40,126 nucleotides of DNA, taken from contig JAGSYV010000046.1 in the NCBI GenBank assembly GCA_018262505.1, positions 1-40,126 of the forward strand, in the 5' to 3' direction. The notes below the pieces were generated by a model, which was given only the letters and a program-made list of their open reading frames with translations, made no database searches and was not told the origin of the DNA. The translations under genes were made by a program, and so were the position numbers. The stretch comes from Pseudomonadota bacterium. Lineage in GTDB: Bacteria > Pseudomonadota > Alphaproteobacteria > Rhizobiales > Pleomorphomonadaceae. Positions 8,877-16,838 of the stretch are shown piece by piece (position 1 is the first letter of the stretch; each line of letters opens with the position of its first letter).

Positions 8877-9719
8877 CTAACCCTTGACGGCGCCAGCCGT
8901 CATGGCGCTCAGGATGAGCCGCTGCAGGGCAAGGAAGGCGATGATGGCCGGCACCACCGAGATCAGGCAAGCGGCGGCGAGGATCTGGATGGTGCTGGCA
9001 TTTTGCGTGCCGGCGTACTGAAAGATGCCGACGCCGATGGGAACGAGCGAATCCTTGGTGATCAACAGGAAGGGCACCAGGAACTGCGACCAGCCGGCGA
9101 TCACCGTGATGATGAAGGCGGAGGCCACGCCGGGTGTCGACAACGGCAGGATGATGCGGATGAACACGGAGAGACGGTTGCAACCGTCAATCAGCGCCGC
9201 CTCGTCGAGACTTTTCGGAATGCCGTCCATGTAGCCCTTGAGCAGCCAGGTGACCATGGGCACGCCGAGGGCGATGTAGACCATGATGGCCCCGAAGTGG
9301 CTGTCGATCAGACCGAGCCGAGCCATGTAGCGATAGAGCGGCACCATGATGACCAGCGGCGAAATCATCTGGAAGGCGAGGATGCCGAGCATCCAGACCC
9401 CCTTGCTCTTGAACTCGAAGCGGGAGAAGGCGTAGGCGGCTGGAGCGGCGATGATCAGGCAGCCGACGGCGGACAGGCAGGACAGCTTCAGCGCGTTGAT
9501 CAGGTAGACCGGGAATTGGCTGGAGGTCAGCACCGCCACGAAGTTGTCGAGCGTCGGGTATTTCGGGATCAGCCTGCTGACGCCGAGGAACACCTCCTTG
9601 CGGGTGCGCAGTGCCATGGACAGCAGCCAGATCAGCGGCCAGGCAAAGAAGACGAACATCACCGCCATGAAAGCGTAGCTCAGGATGTCGCCAAGACGGT
9701 CGCGGGTGCGGAGTTTCAT
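8877..9719 (-). CDS. Carbohydrate ABC transporter permease (MalG family)
   Basis: Inner-membrane permease of a CUT1-type importer, 280 residues, normal for the family. It has about six membrane segments, the first near residues 14-36. The cytoplasmic EAA loop contains DEAALIDGCNRLSVF followed by ILPLSTPG, where the ATPase docks. It overlaps the preceding permease by four bases (ATGA) and is followed by the alpha-mannosidase. Mannoside or manno-oligosaccharide transport is inferred from that neighbour only. Confidence 0.88.
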   Translation of the reverse strand: MKLRTRDRLGDILSYAFMAVMFVFFAWPLIWLLSMALRTRKEVFLGVSRLIPKYPTLDNFVAVLTSSQFPVYLINALKLSCLSAVGCLIIAAPAAYAFSRFEFKSKGVWMLGILAFQMISPLVIMVPLYRYMARLGLIDSHFGAIMVYIALGVPMVTWLLKGYMDGIPKSLDEAALIDGCNRLSVFIRIILPLSTPGVASAFIITVIAGWSQFLVPFLLITKDSLVPIGVGIFQYAGTQNASTIQILAAACLISVVPAIIAFLALQRLILSAMTAGAVKG

Positions 9720-10645
9720 GCCTTTTCATCCTTCGGCAGGAAGGAAGCGTAGATGAGCGCCAGGCCAAGGCTGATGACCAGCATCACGATCGACAGCACG
9801 CTGCCGGCCGCGAGGTCATAGTTTCGGAAGACGACGTTGAAGGTATAGAGCGACAGCACCTCGGTGGCGCGACCCGGGCCGCCGCCGGTCAGCGAAATGA
9901 TGGCGTCGAAGGTGTTGAGCGTCTGGATGGTGATCAGGATCATGTTGACCAGAATGGCCGGGCGGAGCTGCGGCAGCGTCACGAAGAACAGCTTCTGCCG
10001 CGCGGTGGCGCCGTCGACCTCGGCCGCCTCGTAGAGCGAGGGATCGATGGCTTTCAGCGCCGCGTACATCACGACCATCGAGAAGGCCGTGCCGCGCCAG
10101 ACGTTGGACAGCACCACCGACCACATGACGACGTCGGGATCCGACAACCATTGCACCGGCGCCATGCCGAGGAGGCGCAACAACGAGTTTAGACCGCCGA
10201 ACGGAGCCTCGTTGAACAGCATCTTCCAGATGATGCCGCCGGCAATGCCAGGCACCACCCAGGCGATCAGCGCGGTGGTTCTGAGAATGGTGGTGCCGAA
10301 CAGATGGCGCTTTTCCGAGCGGACCACGACCAGCGCCATGGCAAGGCCGATCACCTGCTGGCCGATCACCGATCCGGCCGTGAAGACGAAGGTCACCCAG
10401 AGGATCTGCAGCAGTTCAGGACGCGTCAGAACATTGGCAAAGGTCGAAAGCGTGTAGTGCCCCTCGCCACCCAACAGCGTCAGGTCGGTGAAGGCGTAAC
10501 GGAAAACATCAACCACCGGATAGAGATAGAACAGCCCCATCACCAGGATCACCGGCATCAGCCAGGGATAGGGAGATGGAACGCGGTTGTGCCGGCCTGC
10601 CATCCCGAGGAAGGACAGTTTCGACGTCACGGCGCGTGCGGACAT
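9716..10645 (-). CDS. Carbohydrate ABC transporter permease (MalF/UgpA family)
   Basis: First inner-membrane permease of the CUT1 importer, 309 residues, with a hydrophobic segment at about residues 29-47 and five more. The EAA loop reads YEAAEVDGATARQKLFFVTL. The ATG at 10645 is chosen because GAGG lies a few bases upstream; a GTG two codons earlier is possible. It is separated from the binding-protein gene by 145 bases filled with hairpins, which probably lowers permease expression relative to the binding protein. Confidence 0.88.
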   Translation of the reverse strand: MSARAVTSKLSFLGMAGRHNRVPSPYPWLMPVILVMGLFYLYPVVDVFRYAFTDLTLLGGEGHYTLSTFANVLTRPELLQILWVTFVFTAGSVIGQQVIGLAMALVVVRSEKRHLFGTTILRTTALIAWVVPGIAGGIIWKMLFNEAPFGGLNSLLRLLGMAPVQWLSDPDVVMWSVVLSNVWRGTAFSMVVMYAALKAIDPSLYEAAEVDGATARQKLFFVTLPQLRPAILVNMILITIQTLNTFDAIISLTGGGPGRATEVLSLYTFNVVFRNYDLAAGSVLSIVMLVISLGLALIYASFLPKDEKA

Positions 10646-10680
10646 GAGCACCTCGGTATCAGGGGTTCGGCGAAGCGAAA

Positions 10681-10783
10681 GCGGCCGCCAAGCTGGACGG
10701 CCGCCCGCGGCGGGTCGGCTCCGAAGGGTTTATCGGAGCCAGGATCCTGCCGGAAGCCGCCCGTCGGGAGGAACGACGGGCGG
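10681..10783 (-). ncRNA. Intergenic hairpin cluster with an anti-Shine-Dalgarno loop (element C)
   Basis: Three hairpins lie between the binding-protein gene and the first permease gene. Read on the minus strand, the first pairs 10783-10774 with 10766-10757 (10 bp, perfect) around the loop TTCCTCC. The second pairs 10740-10733 with 10724-10717 (8 bp) around TAAACCCT. The third is a GC-rich stem, 10704-10699 with 10686-10681, with inner pairing. Only the first exposes CCTCC. The position after a binding-protein gene fits differential expression within the operon. Confidence 0.5.
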
Positions 10784-10790
10784 AGCGTTC

Positions 10791-12086
10791 TCAGAGCCGG
10801 CCGTAGGCGTCCAGCGTGGCCTTGTAGGCCTCGTCGACGGCGGCGTCGGTGGTCGCGGCGCCGGTCAGCACCTTGCCCATCATGATCTGGATCTGGTTGG
10901 AGATCTCCGGATAGACCAGCACGCCGGGACGAGCCTGGCCGACTTTCAGCGCCTTGGCGAAGGTCTGGTTGGCCTCGCTCTTGAAGACATCGTACTTGTC
11001 ATAGAGGTCGGTGCGGGTCGGCAACTGCTCCTGCAGGGCATTGGCCGGGCCCATATAGACTTCGCGGGCAAGCGCGGCGCACATCTCGACCTTTTCCGGT
11101 TCCGACGAGAAGGCGGCAACCGTCCAGCCGCCGGTGCCGGTCGACCGCTGGTCGGCGGTAATGCCCGGCAGCATCGAGAAGGTCCACTTGGCGAACTCTG
11201 CCGGATCCATCGAGTTCTGCAGCTGGCGATACTGCCAGTTGCCGCCGACGAACATGGCCGTCGTGCCGGCCGCGGCGGCGGCGTTGAAGTCATCGTAATT
11301 GCCGATGGTGGCGACGCGCTTGGGGGCGGCGCCGGATTCAACGAGGTCGCGGTAGTAGTTAACGGCCTTGACGAACTTGTCGCGGTTGGCAGCGTCGGCG
11401 AAGATCGGCTTGCCGGCGTCATCGACCAGCTTGCCACCCTGGCCCCAGAAATTGCCCAGCCAGTCGAAGCCCGTGCCCTCGTAACGGCTACCGTTGAACA
11501 GCATGCCTTCCATGCCGGCCTTGACCGACGCGAGCGCGGCCGCCTTGGCATCAGCCCAGGTTTCCGGCGCGTTCGGCACGATTTCCTTGTTGCGATAGAG
11601 CACACGGAGGTCGGTCGACCACCACCAGGCATAGATCTGGCCGTCCTTGCCGGTGACGCCATCGCGCACGAACGGGAAGAGCTGGTCGATTTCTTCCTTC
11701 TTGAAATAGGGCGACAGCGACTTCAACACGCCGGCCTGCTTGAACAGCGGCAGCACGAAGCTGTCGATGGCGGCGCAGTCAGGGGCATGGCCGGCCTTGG
11801 CCTGCTCCAGCATGCGCGCCTGTTCCTGGCTAATGTCGCCGGTCATCATCTGCAGCTCAAGCTGCCAGCCAGGATGGTTGTTGATGAAATCGGTATAAAG
11901 CTTGGTGTAGCCGGCCGCCCAAGTCGGGTCGGTGCTGGACGGACCGTCGCCGGTCATCCGGAACACCATCTTTTTCGGAGCGTCGGAGGGACCGACGCGA
12001 TCGCTGGTGATCAGGTTTTCGGCGGCGACAGGCAGACAGCCGAGCGCCGTCGCGGCGGCAAGCGCCGCCAGCAGAGATTTCTTCAT
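10791..12086 (-). CDS. Extracellular solute-binding protein, family 1 (mannoside importer)
   Basis: Periplasmic sugar-binding subunit of a CUT1 ABC importer, 431 residues. The precursor begins MKKSLLAALAAATALG with a clear Sec signal peptide and probable cleavage after VAA near residue 23. The mature part shows the family-1 pattern, including YAWWWSTDLRVLYRNK and the aromatic-rich FVGGNWQYRQL. GGGAGGAG precedes the ATG by about eight bases, ruling out the longer reading that starts upstream. It is the first gene of the minus-strand operon, with a good promoter 72-99 bases upstream, and is followed by hairpins. Confidence 0.9.
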   Translation of the reverse strand: MKKSLLAALAAATALGCLPVAAENLITSDRVGPSDAPKKMVFRMTGDGPSSTDPTWAAGYTKLYTDFINNHPGWQLELQMMTGDISQEQARMLEQAKAGHAPDCAAIDSFVLPLFKQAGVLKSLSPYFKKEEIDQLFPFVRDGVTGKDGQIYAWWWSTDLRVLYRNKEIVPNAPETWADAKAAALASVKAGMEGMLFNGSRYEGTGFDWLGNFWGQGGKLVDDAGKPIFADAANRDKFVKAVNYYRDLVESGAAPKRVATIGNYDDFNAAAAAGTTAMFVGGNWQYRQLQNSMDPAEFAKWTFSMLPGITADQRSTGTGGWTVAAFSSEPEKVEMCAALAREVYMGPANALQEQLPTRTDLYDKYDVFKSEANQTFAKALKVGQARPGVLVYPEISNQIQIMMGKVLTGAATTDAAVDEAYKATLDAYGRL

Positions 12087-12157
12087 CGCTTTCTCCTCCC
12101 AGGATAAGCGGAAGCCGTTTGTTGCAAAAAAATCGGCTTCCCAAACCAACGCCAATT

Positions 12158-12185
12158 AGATTAAATCACTTTGTTTTGTTGTCAA
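12158..12185 (-). promoter_or_regulatory. Sigma-70-type promoter of the mannoside transporter operon
   Basis: On the minus strand TTGACA (12185-12180) is followed after 16 bases by TAATCT (12163-12158). The surrounding 35 bases are clearly AT-rich. The small palindrome GATTAAATC (12159-12167) overlaps the -10 region and could be a repressor site. The divergent ATPase gene begins at 12208, so the region may control both directions. Confidence 0.6.
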
Positions 12186-12207
12186 GCCGGTGTCTGGGAG
12201 GGTTTGC

Positions 12208-13206
12208 ATGGCCACCGTCGAAATCAGGAATCTGCGCAAGGCCTATGGCGTGCTGGAGGTGTTGCACGACATCTCGATCGACATTGCCGACGGTGAATTC
12301 GTGGCTCTCGTCGGCCCGTCAGGCTGCGGCAAGTCGACGCTGTTGCGCTCCATCGCCGGTCTCGAGACCATCAACGGCGGCGAGATCCACATCGACGGCA
12401 GGATCGTCAACGATCTCGCCCCCAAGGATCGGGACATCGCCATGGTGTTCCAGAACTACGCGCTCTATCCGCACATGGATGTCGCCGCCAACATGGGCTT
12501 TGCCTTGAAGCTGTCCGGGCGCCCCAAGGCGGAGATCGACGAGCGCGTCGGCAAGGCGGCCGCCATTCTGGATCTGACGCGCCAGCTCGCTCGCAAGCCG
12601 GTGGCGCTGTCCGGCGGTCAAAGGCAGCGCGTCGCCATGGGGCGAGCCATCGTCCGCGACCCCAAGGTTTTCCTGTTCGACGAACCGCTTTCTAATCTCG
12701 ACGCCAAGCTGCGCGTACAGATGCGCGCCGAAATCCGCGAGCTGCAGCAACGGCTCGGCACGACGACGATCTATGTAACGCACGACCAGACCGAGGCCAT
12801 GACCATGGCCGACAAGATCGCCGTGCTCAACGCCGGCCGCCTTGAGCAGGTCGGCGCGCCGCTGGACCTTTATCGCGCGCCGGCCAATCTGTTCGTCGCC
12901 GGTTTCATCGGCTCGCCGCAGATGAACTTGATCACCGGCAGTCTTGCGCAGAAGGCTGGCGCCGACACCATCGGCGTCCGTCCGGAGCATCTTGTCGTCA
13001 GCCGCGACGGCGATGGCTGGCGCGGCCGGGTGATCTCTGCCGAGCATCTCGGCAGTGATACTTTCATTCACGTCGAGGTCGCAGAGGCCGGTCGCCTTAC
13101 TGCCCGTACCGTCGGCGATATGCCGGTGGCGGCCGGGGACGACGTCGTATTGACGCCGGCCGAGGGACACTTGCATCGCTTCGGTGCCGACGGCAAAGCC
13201 CTCTGA
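12208..13206 (+). CDS. Sugar ABC transporter ATP-binding protein (MalK/UgpC family)
   Basis: Cytoplasmic ATPase of CUT1 importers, 332 residues. Walker A is GPSGCGKST at residues 36-44, the ABC signature is LSGGQRQR, Walker B is [12 protein letters not shown], and the switch His lies in [10 protein letters not shown]-terminal MalK-type regulatory domain follows ([10 protein letters not shown]). ATG 12208 has GGGAGGG about seven bases upstream. It is divergent from the mannoside binding protein and 28 bases ahead of the Mak-type kinase. It is the only intact CUT1 ATPase in the window, so it may serve both CUT1 systems. Confidence 0.92.
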   Translation: MATVEIRNLRKAYGVLEVLHDISIDIADGEFVALVGPSGCGKSTLLRSIAGLETINGGEIHIDGRIVNDLAPKDRDIAMVFQNYALYPHMDVAANMGFALKLSGRPKAEIDERVGKAAAILDLTRQLARKPVALSGGQRQRVAMGRAIVRDPKVFLFDEPLSNLDAKLRVQMRAEIRELQQRLGTTTIYVTHDQTEAMTMADKIAVLNAGRLEQVGAPLDLYRAPANLFVAGFIGSPQMNLITGSLAQKAGADTIGVRPEHLVVSRDGDGWRGRVISAEHLGSDTFIHVEVAEAGRLTARTVGDMPVAAGDDVVLTPAEGHLHRFGADGKAL

Positions 13207-13234
13207 TTCACTATACCGACGAGGAGACGGCAGG

Positions 13235-14224
13235 ATGTATATCGGGATCGACTGGGGCGGCACGAAGATGGAGGTGGTGGGCCTCGATGCCGGTGGCGTC
13301 GAGCTTTGCCGGCACCGCATCCCGACGCCACGCGAGGATTATGACGCCTCGATCCGGGCGGTGGTCGATCTGGTGGAGCACGTGGAAAAGGCGACCTGCC
13401 AAAGCGGCAGCGTCGGTATCGGCCTGCCCGGCAGTCCCAATCCGCTCACCGGCCTCATCCGCAACTCCAACACCTTCTGGCTGAACGGTCAGCCGCTCGG
13501 CCGCGATCTCGAAGCCGCGCTTGGTCGACCAGTGCGGTTGGCCAACGACGGCAATTGCCTCGCCGTCTCCGAGGCGATCGACGGCGCCGGCGCCGGGCTC
13601 GATGTGGTGGTCGGCATCATCCTCGGCACCGGCCATGGCGGCGGCATCGCCCTCAAGGGCAAGAGCCACGCCGGCTTTCAAGGGCTGGCCGGCGAGATAG
13701 GCCACTACTCTCTGCCCTGGCCGAAAGAGGGCGAGTATCCCGGCCCCAAGTGCTGGTGCGGCCGCAGCGGTTGCCTGGAGATGTTCTGCTCGGGCACCGG
13801 CTTCGAGCTCGACTACAAGACGACGACCGGCATCGCCCGCAAGGCGTCGGAAGTGATCGACCTCAAGCGAGCCGGCGATCCCACGGCCACAGCGGTCTAC
13901 GGCCGCTATGTCGATCGGCTTGCCCGGTCGCTGGCCCTGATCATCGACCTCATCGATCCCGACGTGTTCGTCTTGGGTGGCGGCATGAGCAATGTCGACG
14001 AGCTCTACACCGACGTGCCGAAGCTGCTGTCGACGCGCACCAATCTTTGGGACGGTGAGGCGGCCGGATCGGGCGATGGCCGGCTGGTGTTCTCCGACAG
14101 CGTGGCGACGCCGATTCGCAAGGCCAAACATGGCGACAGCTCTGGCGTCAGAGGCGCCGCCTTCCTCTGGAAAGAGGACGGCGAGAAGTCATCAAATAAA
14201 CGCTCCTTCCTTCAAAGGGCGTAG
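13235..14224 (+). CDS. mak: Manno(fructo)kinase, ROK family (Mak-like)
   Basis: ATP-dependent hexokinase of 329 residues that resembles E. coli Mak along its length: RHRLP-like start (RHRIPTPREDY), WLNGQP, NDGNCLAVSEA, LDPDVIVLGGGMSNVD-like (IDPDVFVLGGGMSNVD) and AKHGDSSGVRGAA near the end. Phosphate loop DWGGTK is at residues 6-11, catalytic Asp is Asp105, and the zinc site is His157 with Cys173, Cys175 and Cys180. Mak acts on fructose and mannose, which fits its place between the mannosidase operon and the fructosidase operon. GAGGAGAC upstream supports the ATG at 13235. Confidence 0.85.
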   Translation: MYIGIDWGGTKMEVVGLDAGGVELCRHRIPTPREDYDASIRAVVDLVEHVEKATCQSGSVGIGLPGSPNPLTGLIRNSNTFWLNGQPLGRDLEAALGRPVRLANDGNCLAVSEAIDGAGAGLDVVVGIILGTGHGGGIALKGKSHAGFQGLAGEIGHYSLPWPKEGEYPGPKCWCGRSGCLEMFCSGTGFELDYKTTTGIARKASEVIDLKRAGDPTATAVYGRYVDRLARSLALIIDLIDPDVFVLGGGMSNVDELYTDVPKLLSTRTNLWDGEAAGSGDGRLVFSDSVATPIRKAKHGDSSGVRGAAFLWKEDGEKSSNKRSFLQRA

Positions 14225-14234
14225 CGCGAATGCC

Positions 14235-14275
14235 TTGACAACAGTTCTCGGCGATGGCATTGGGTAAACGATAAC
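14235..14275 (+). promoter_or_regulatory. Candidate lacI promoter with LacI-type operator (site 1)
   Basis: A perfect TTGACA lies at 14235-14240, with only a weak -10 (CATTGG, 14258-14263) behind it. The operator-like GTAAACGATAAC at 14264-14275 would cover the transcription start. It has the central CG and imperfect dyad symmetry typical of LacI/PurR operators, and matches the second site at 15388-15399 in 11 of 12 bases when read on the other strand. Autoregulation by the LacI protein encoded 72 bases downstream is likely. Confidence 0.5.
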
Positions 14276-14346
14276 TCACGGCGCAAACCGAGCGCGGGCG
14301 AGGAGCCGTATCGGGAAGCGCCGACACCCTGGGAGGGGAACTACCC

Positions 14347-15345
14347 GTGACCGTTTCGCTGCAGGATATCGCCAGCGTCGCCGGGGTGTCGGTCAAGACC
14401 GTCTCTGGCGCATTGCACGGCGGTTCAGCCCGCATGGCCGACGAGACGCGCGATCGGATCCGCAAGATTGCCGAGGAACTCGGCTATGTCACCAATTTCG
14501 CCGCGCGCAGCATGCGGCAGGGCTGGATGCCGCTGATCGCTATCATCGGCGATGAGTTGCTCACCTCGCCCTTTGCTACCGAGATCATCCGCGGTCTCGA
14601 TAACTCCGCCCGTAAAGCCGATCTCTCGGTGTTCTTCACCACCATCGGCGGCGACCGCGACATCGCCAAGGTCTATGACGATGTCAGCCGCTTCCGGCCG
14701 CGCGCCATCGGTTATGCGGCGATGTATCACAAGGAAGTCGTTCTCCCTCCCGAACTCGCCGATCGTATCGGGGTGATGATCAACTGCCGCGACGCCGCCG
14801 GACGCGTGACGTCGCTGGTGCCCGACGAGGAGACGGCCGGCCACACCATCGCCAGCCACCTGATCGACGCCGGCCGGCGCAAGATCGCCTTCATCAACCT
14901 GCCGGGCCTTCTGGCCGGCGAGCTGCGCGAACGCGGCTTCCGGGCGGCTCTCAGTGAAGCCGGGCTGGAGCCGATAGCCGTGCTTCCAGCGGTCAAGCGC
15001 GCCATTTATGCCGACCGAGCGCGCAGCCTGGTCGCCCAACACGTCGCCGAGCTGATGGCCGGGCCAGATCGGCCGGACGCCATTCTCTGCGGCAACGATC
15101 GCGTCGCCATGGAGGTCTACTCCGCGCTCCGCAGGGTGGGCGCCGGTATACCCGATGACGTCGCCGTGGCGGGCTTCGACAATCAGATCGACATCGTCAC
15201 GCGACTCGACCCGCCGCTCACCACCATGGCCCTGCCCCATCGGGCAATGGGCCGGATGGCGGCGGAGATACTTCAGGCGGCCGAACCGCCGGAGAGGGGG
15301 CTGAAACTGCTCCCATTCCAGCTTGTCGAGAGGGCTTCCGTCTGA
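14347..15345 (+). CDS. LacI-family transcriptional regulator
   Basis: Repressor of 332 residues with the LacI helix-turn-helix at the N-terminus (SLQDIASVAGVSVKTVSGAL, residues 3-22), a hinge region, then a periplasmic-binding-like sensor domain. It ends with the conserved pattern DVAVAGFDN and TTMALPHRAMGRMAAEIL. The GTG start at 14347 is preceded by GGGAGGGG. It sits directly ahead of the fructoside transporter genes and probably controls them; fructose or a fructoside is the likely effector (inference). Two matching operator-like sites flank the gene. Confidence 0.9.
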   Translation: MTVSLQDIASVAGVSVKTVSGALHGGSARMADETRDRIRKIAEELGYVTNFAARSMRQGWMPLIAIIGDELLTSPFATEIIRGLDNSARKADLSVFFTTIGGDRDIAKVYDDVSRFRPRAIGYAAMYHKEVVLPPELADRIGVMINCRDAAGRVTSLVPDEETAGHTIASHLIDAGRRKIAFINLPGLLAGELRERGFRAALSEAGLEPIAVLPAVKRAIYADRARSLVAQHVAELMAGPDRPDAILCGNDRVAMEVYSALRRVGAGIPDDVAVAGFDNQIDIVTRLDPPLTTMALPHRAMGRMAAEILQAAEPPERGLKLLPFQLVERASV

Positions 15346-15383
15346 GCTGGTGAGGAACCCAACGAGTGGAGGAGATTCTTACA

Positions 15384-16673
15384 ATGGGTAATCGTTTACT
15401 TAAGGCTCTTGTTGCCACCACCGCGCTGATGGCGATCGCCACGGCCGCCGATGCCAAGACCGTTGTGCGGATGATGCACCAGGGCGATCCTGGCTGGGTG
15501 GCGCTGTACGGCAAGGTCGCCGAGCGCTTTGAGGCAGCCAATCCGGACGTCGATATCGAGCTGATCTACGCGCCGCACGACGCCTACAATGAGAAGTTCT
15601 CGTCGGCGGTGATGTCCAAGCAGTTGCCGGACATCATGGAACTCGATGCGCCCTTCCTCGCCAACTACGTCTGGTCGGGCTACCTCAAGCCGCTCAAGAG
15701 CTACGTCGACAAGGACCTTCTCGACGACATGACGGCGTCCAACATCGCTCAGGGCACCTACCCGATCGACAAGGAGCTCTATGCCATCGGCCTGACCGAC
15801 AGCTCGGTCGTGCTCTACGGCAACAAGAAATATCTCGAGAAGATCGGCGCCCGCATCCCGAAGTCGGTGGACGACGCCTGGACACGCGCCGAATTCGAGG
15901 ACTATCTCGGCAAACTGGCCAAGGTGGACGGCGTCAAGTGGCCGATCGATACCTTCCGCGGCTATGGCATCAAGACCGAGTGGGTGACCTATGCCTACCA
16001 GCCGATCCTCAACTCCTTCGGCTGCGACCTGATCGACCGCACGGCCTGGAAGGCCGAGGGCACATTGGACAGCCAGCCTTGCGTCGATGCGCTCACCATG
16101 ATGCAGACCTGGGTGAAGAACGGCTGGGTCGTGCCGATGTCGTCGGGCACCAACCAGTTCTACGCCGACGGTCAGCCGGCAGCGCTTGCCTGGGGCGGCC
16201 ACTGGTTCTACGCCGAAGCCGCCGCCAAGATGAAGGACGACGTGGTGGTGATGCCGCTGCCGAAGTTCGGCGACAAGAGCGCCAGCCCCGACGGCACCTG
16301 GATCTGGGCGATTACCACCCAATCCGAGCATCCCGATATCGCCGGCAAGTTCCTGAGCTTCCTCCTGAAGGACAAGGACTATCGCGACTACGCGGTGAGC
16401 CAGAGCGCCTACCCGGGCCTCAAGAGCGTTGCTGCCCAGTCGCCGCTCTATGCGGAAGGCGGACCGATGGCCGTTGCCTTCGAGCAGGCATCGAAGGTCG
16501 CCGTGCCGCGCCCACCACACCCGGCCTATCCGACCATCACCTCTGCCTTCATGCAGGCCGTCGACCAGATCTTCAACGGCGAGGACGCCAAGAAGGCACT
16601 GACCGCCGCCGCTCAGAAGATCGACGAGGACATTGCCGACAACGACGGTTATCCGCCGTTCAGCGGCAACTGA
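15384..16673 (+). CDS. Extracellular solute-binding protein, family 1 (fructoside importer)
   Basis: Periplasmic binding subunit of the second CUT1 importer, 429 residues. The Sec signal peptide is residues 1-24 with cleavage after ADA. Family features include MELDAPFLANYVWSGYLKPL and the aromatic run AWGGHWFYAE. The ATG at 15384 is preferred because GGAGGAG lies 9 bases upstream; an earlier in-frame codon at 15366 would be inside that ribosome site. A LacI-type operator covers codons 2-6. The substrate is inferred to be sucrose or a short fructan from the downstream GH32 enzyme. Confidence 0.9.
   Translation: MGNRLLKALVATTALMAIATAADAKTVVRMMHQGDPGWVALYGKVAERFEAANPDVDIELIYAPHDAYNEKFSSAVMSKQLPDIMELDAPFLANYVWSGYLKPLKSYVDKDLLDDMTASNIAQGTYPIDKELYAIGLTDSSVVLYGNKKYLEKIGARIPKSVDDAWTRAEFEDYLGKLAKVDGVKWPIDTFRGYGIKTEWVTYAYQPILNSFGCDLIDRTAWKAEGTLDSQPCVDALTMMQTWVKNGWVVPMSSGTNQFYADGQPAALAWGGHWFYAEAAAKMKDDVVVMPLPKFGDKSASPDGTWIWAITTQSEHPDIAGKFLSFLLKDKDYRDYAVSQSAYPGLKSVAAQSPLYAEGGPMAVAFEQASKVAVPRPPHPAYPTITSAFMQAVDQIFNGEDAKKALTAAAQKIDEDIADNDGYPPFSGN
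15388..15399. promoter_or_regulatory. LacI-type operator (site 2) inside the start of the binding-protein gene
   Basis: GTAATCGTTTAC; the reverse complement GTAAACGATTAC differs from site 1 (14264-14275) by one base. It has a central CG and 5 of 6 symmetric half-site positions. It begins one base after the ATG's following G, so a bound repressor would block elongation rather than initiation, or loop to site 1 about 1.1 kb away. Confidence 0.5.
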
Positions 16674-16683
16674 TATCCGTCCT

Positions 16684-16804
16684 GCATGCGTCTCGTTCCC
16701 TCCGAAACGAGATGCATGCCGTCGGAACAACCGGGGGGGCACGAACTCGCGCTTCCCCGGTACGGCCTGCCGGCGCGCGCCCGCCCTCCCTTCGGGCGCG
16801 CGCC
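16684..16804 (+). ncRNA. Paired hairpins with anti-Shine-Dalgarno loops (element B)
   Basis: Two strong hairpins fill the gap between the fructoside binding protein and its first permease. The first pairs 16684-16697 with 16706-16719 (14 bp, one G-U) around CCCTCCGA. The second pairs 16772-16783 with 16793-16804 (12 bp, perfect) around CCCTCCCTT. The loops share CCCTCC with element A. Stem sequences are unrelated to each other, so the common loop is not explained by simple duplication. Confidence 0.55.
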
Positions 16805-16838
16805 GCCCTCCTGCCACCCATCGCCCGGCGAGGGGCCC

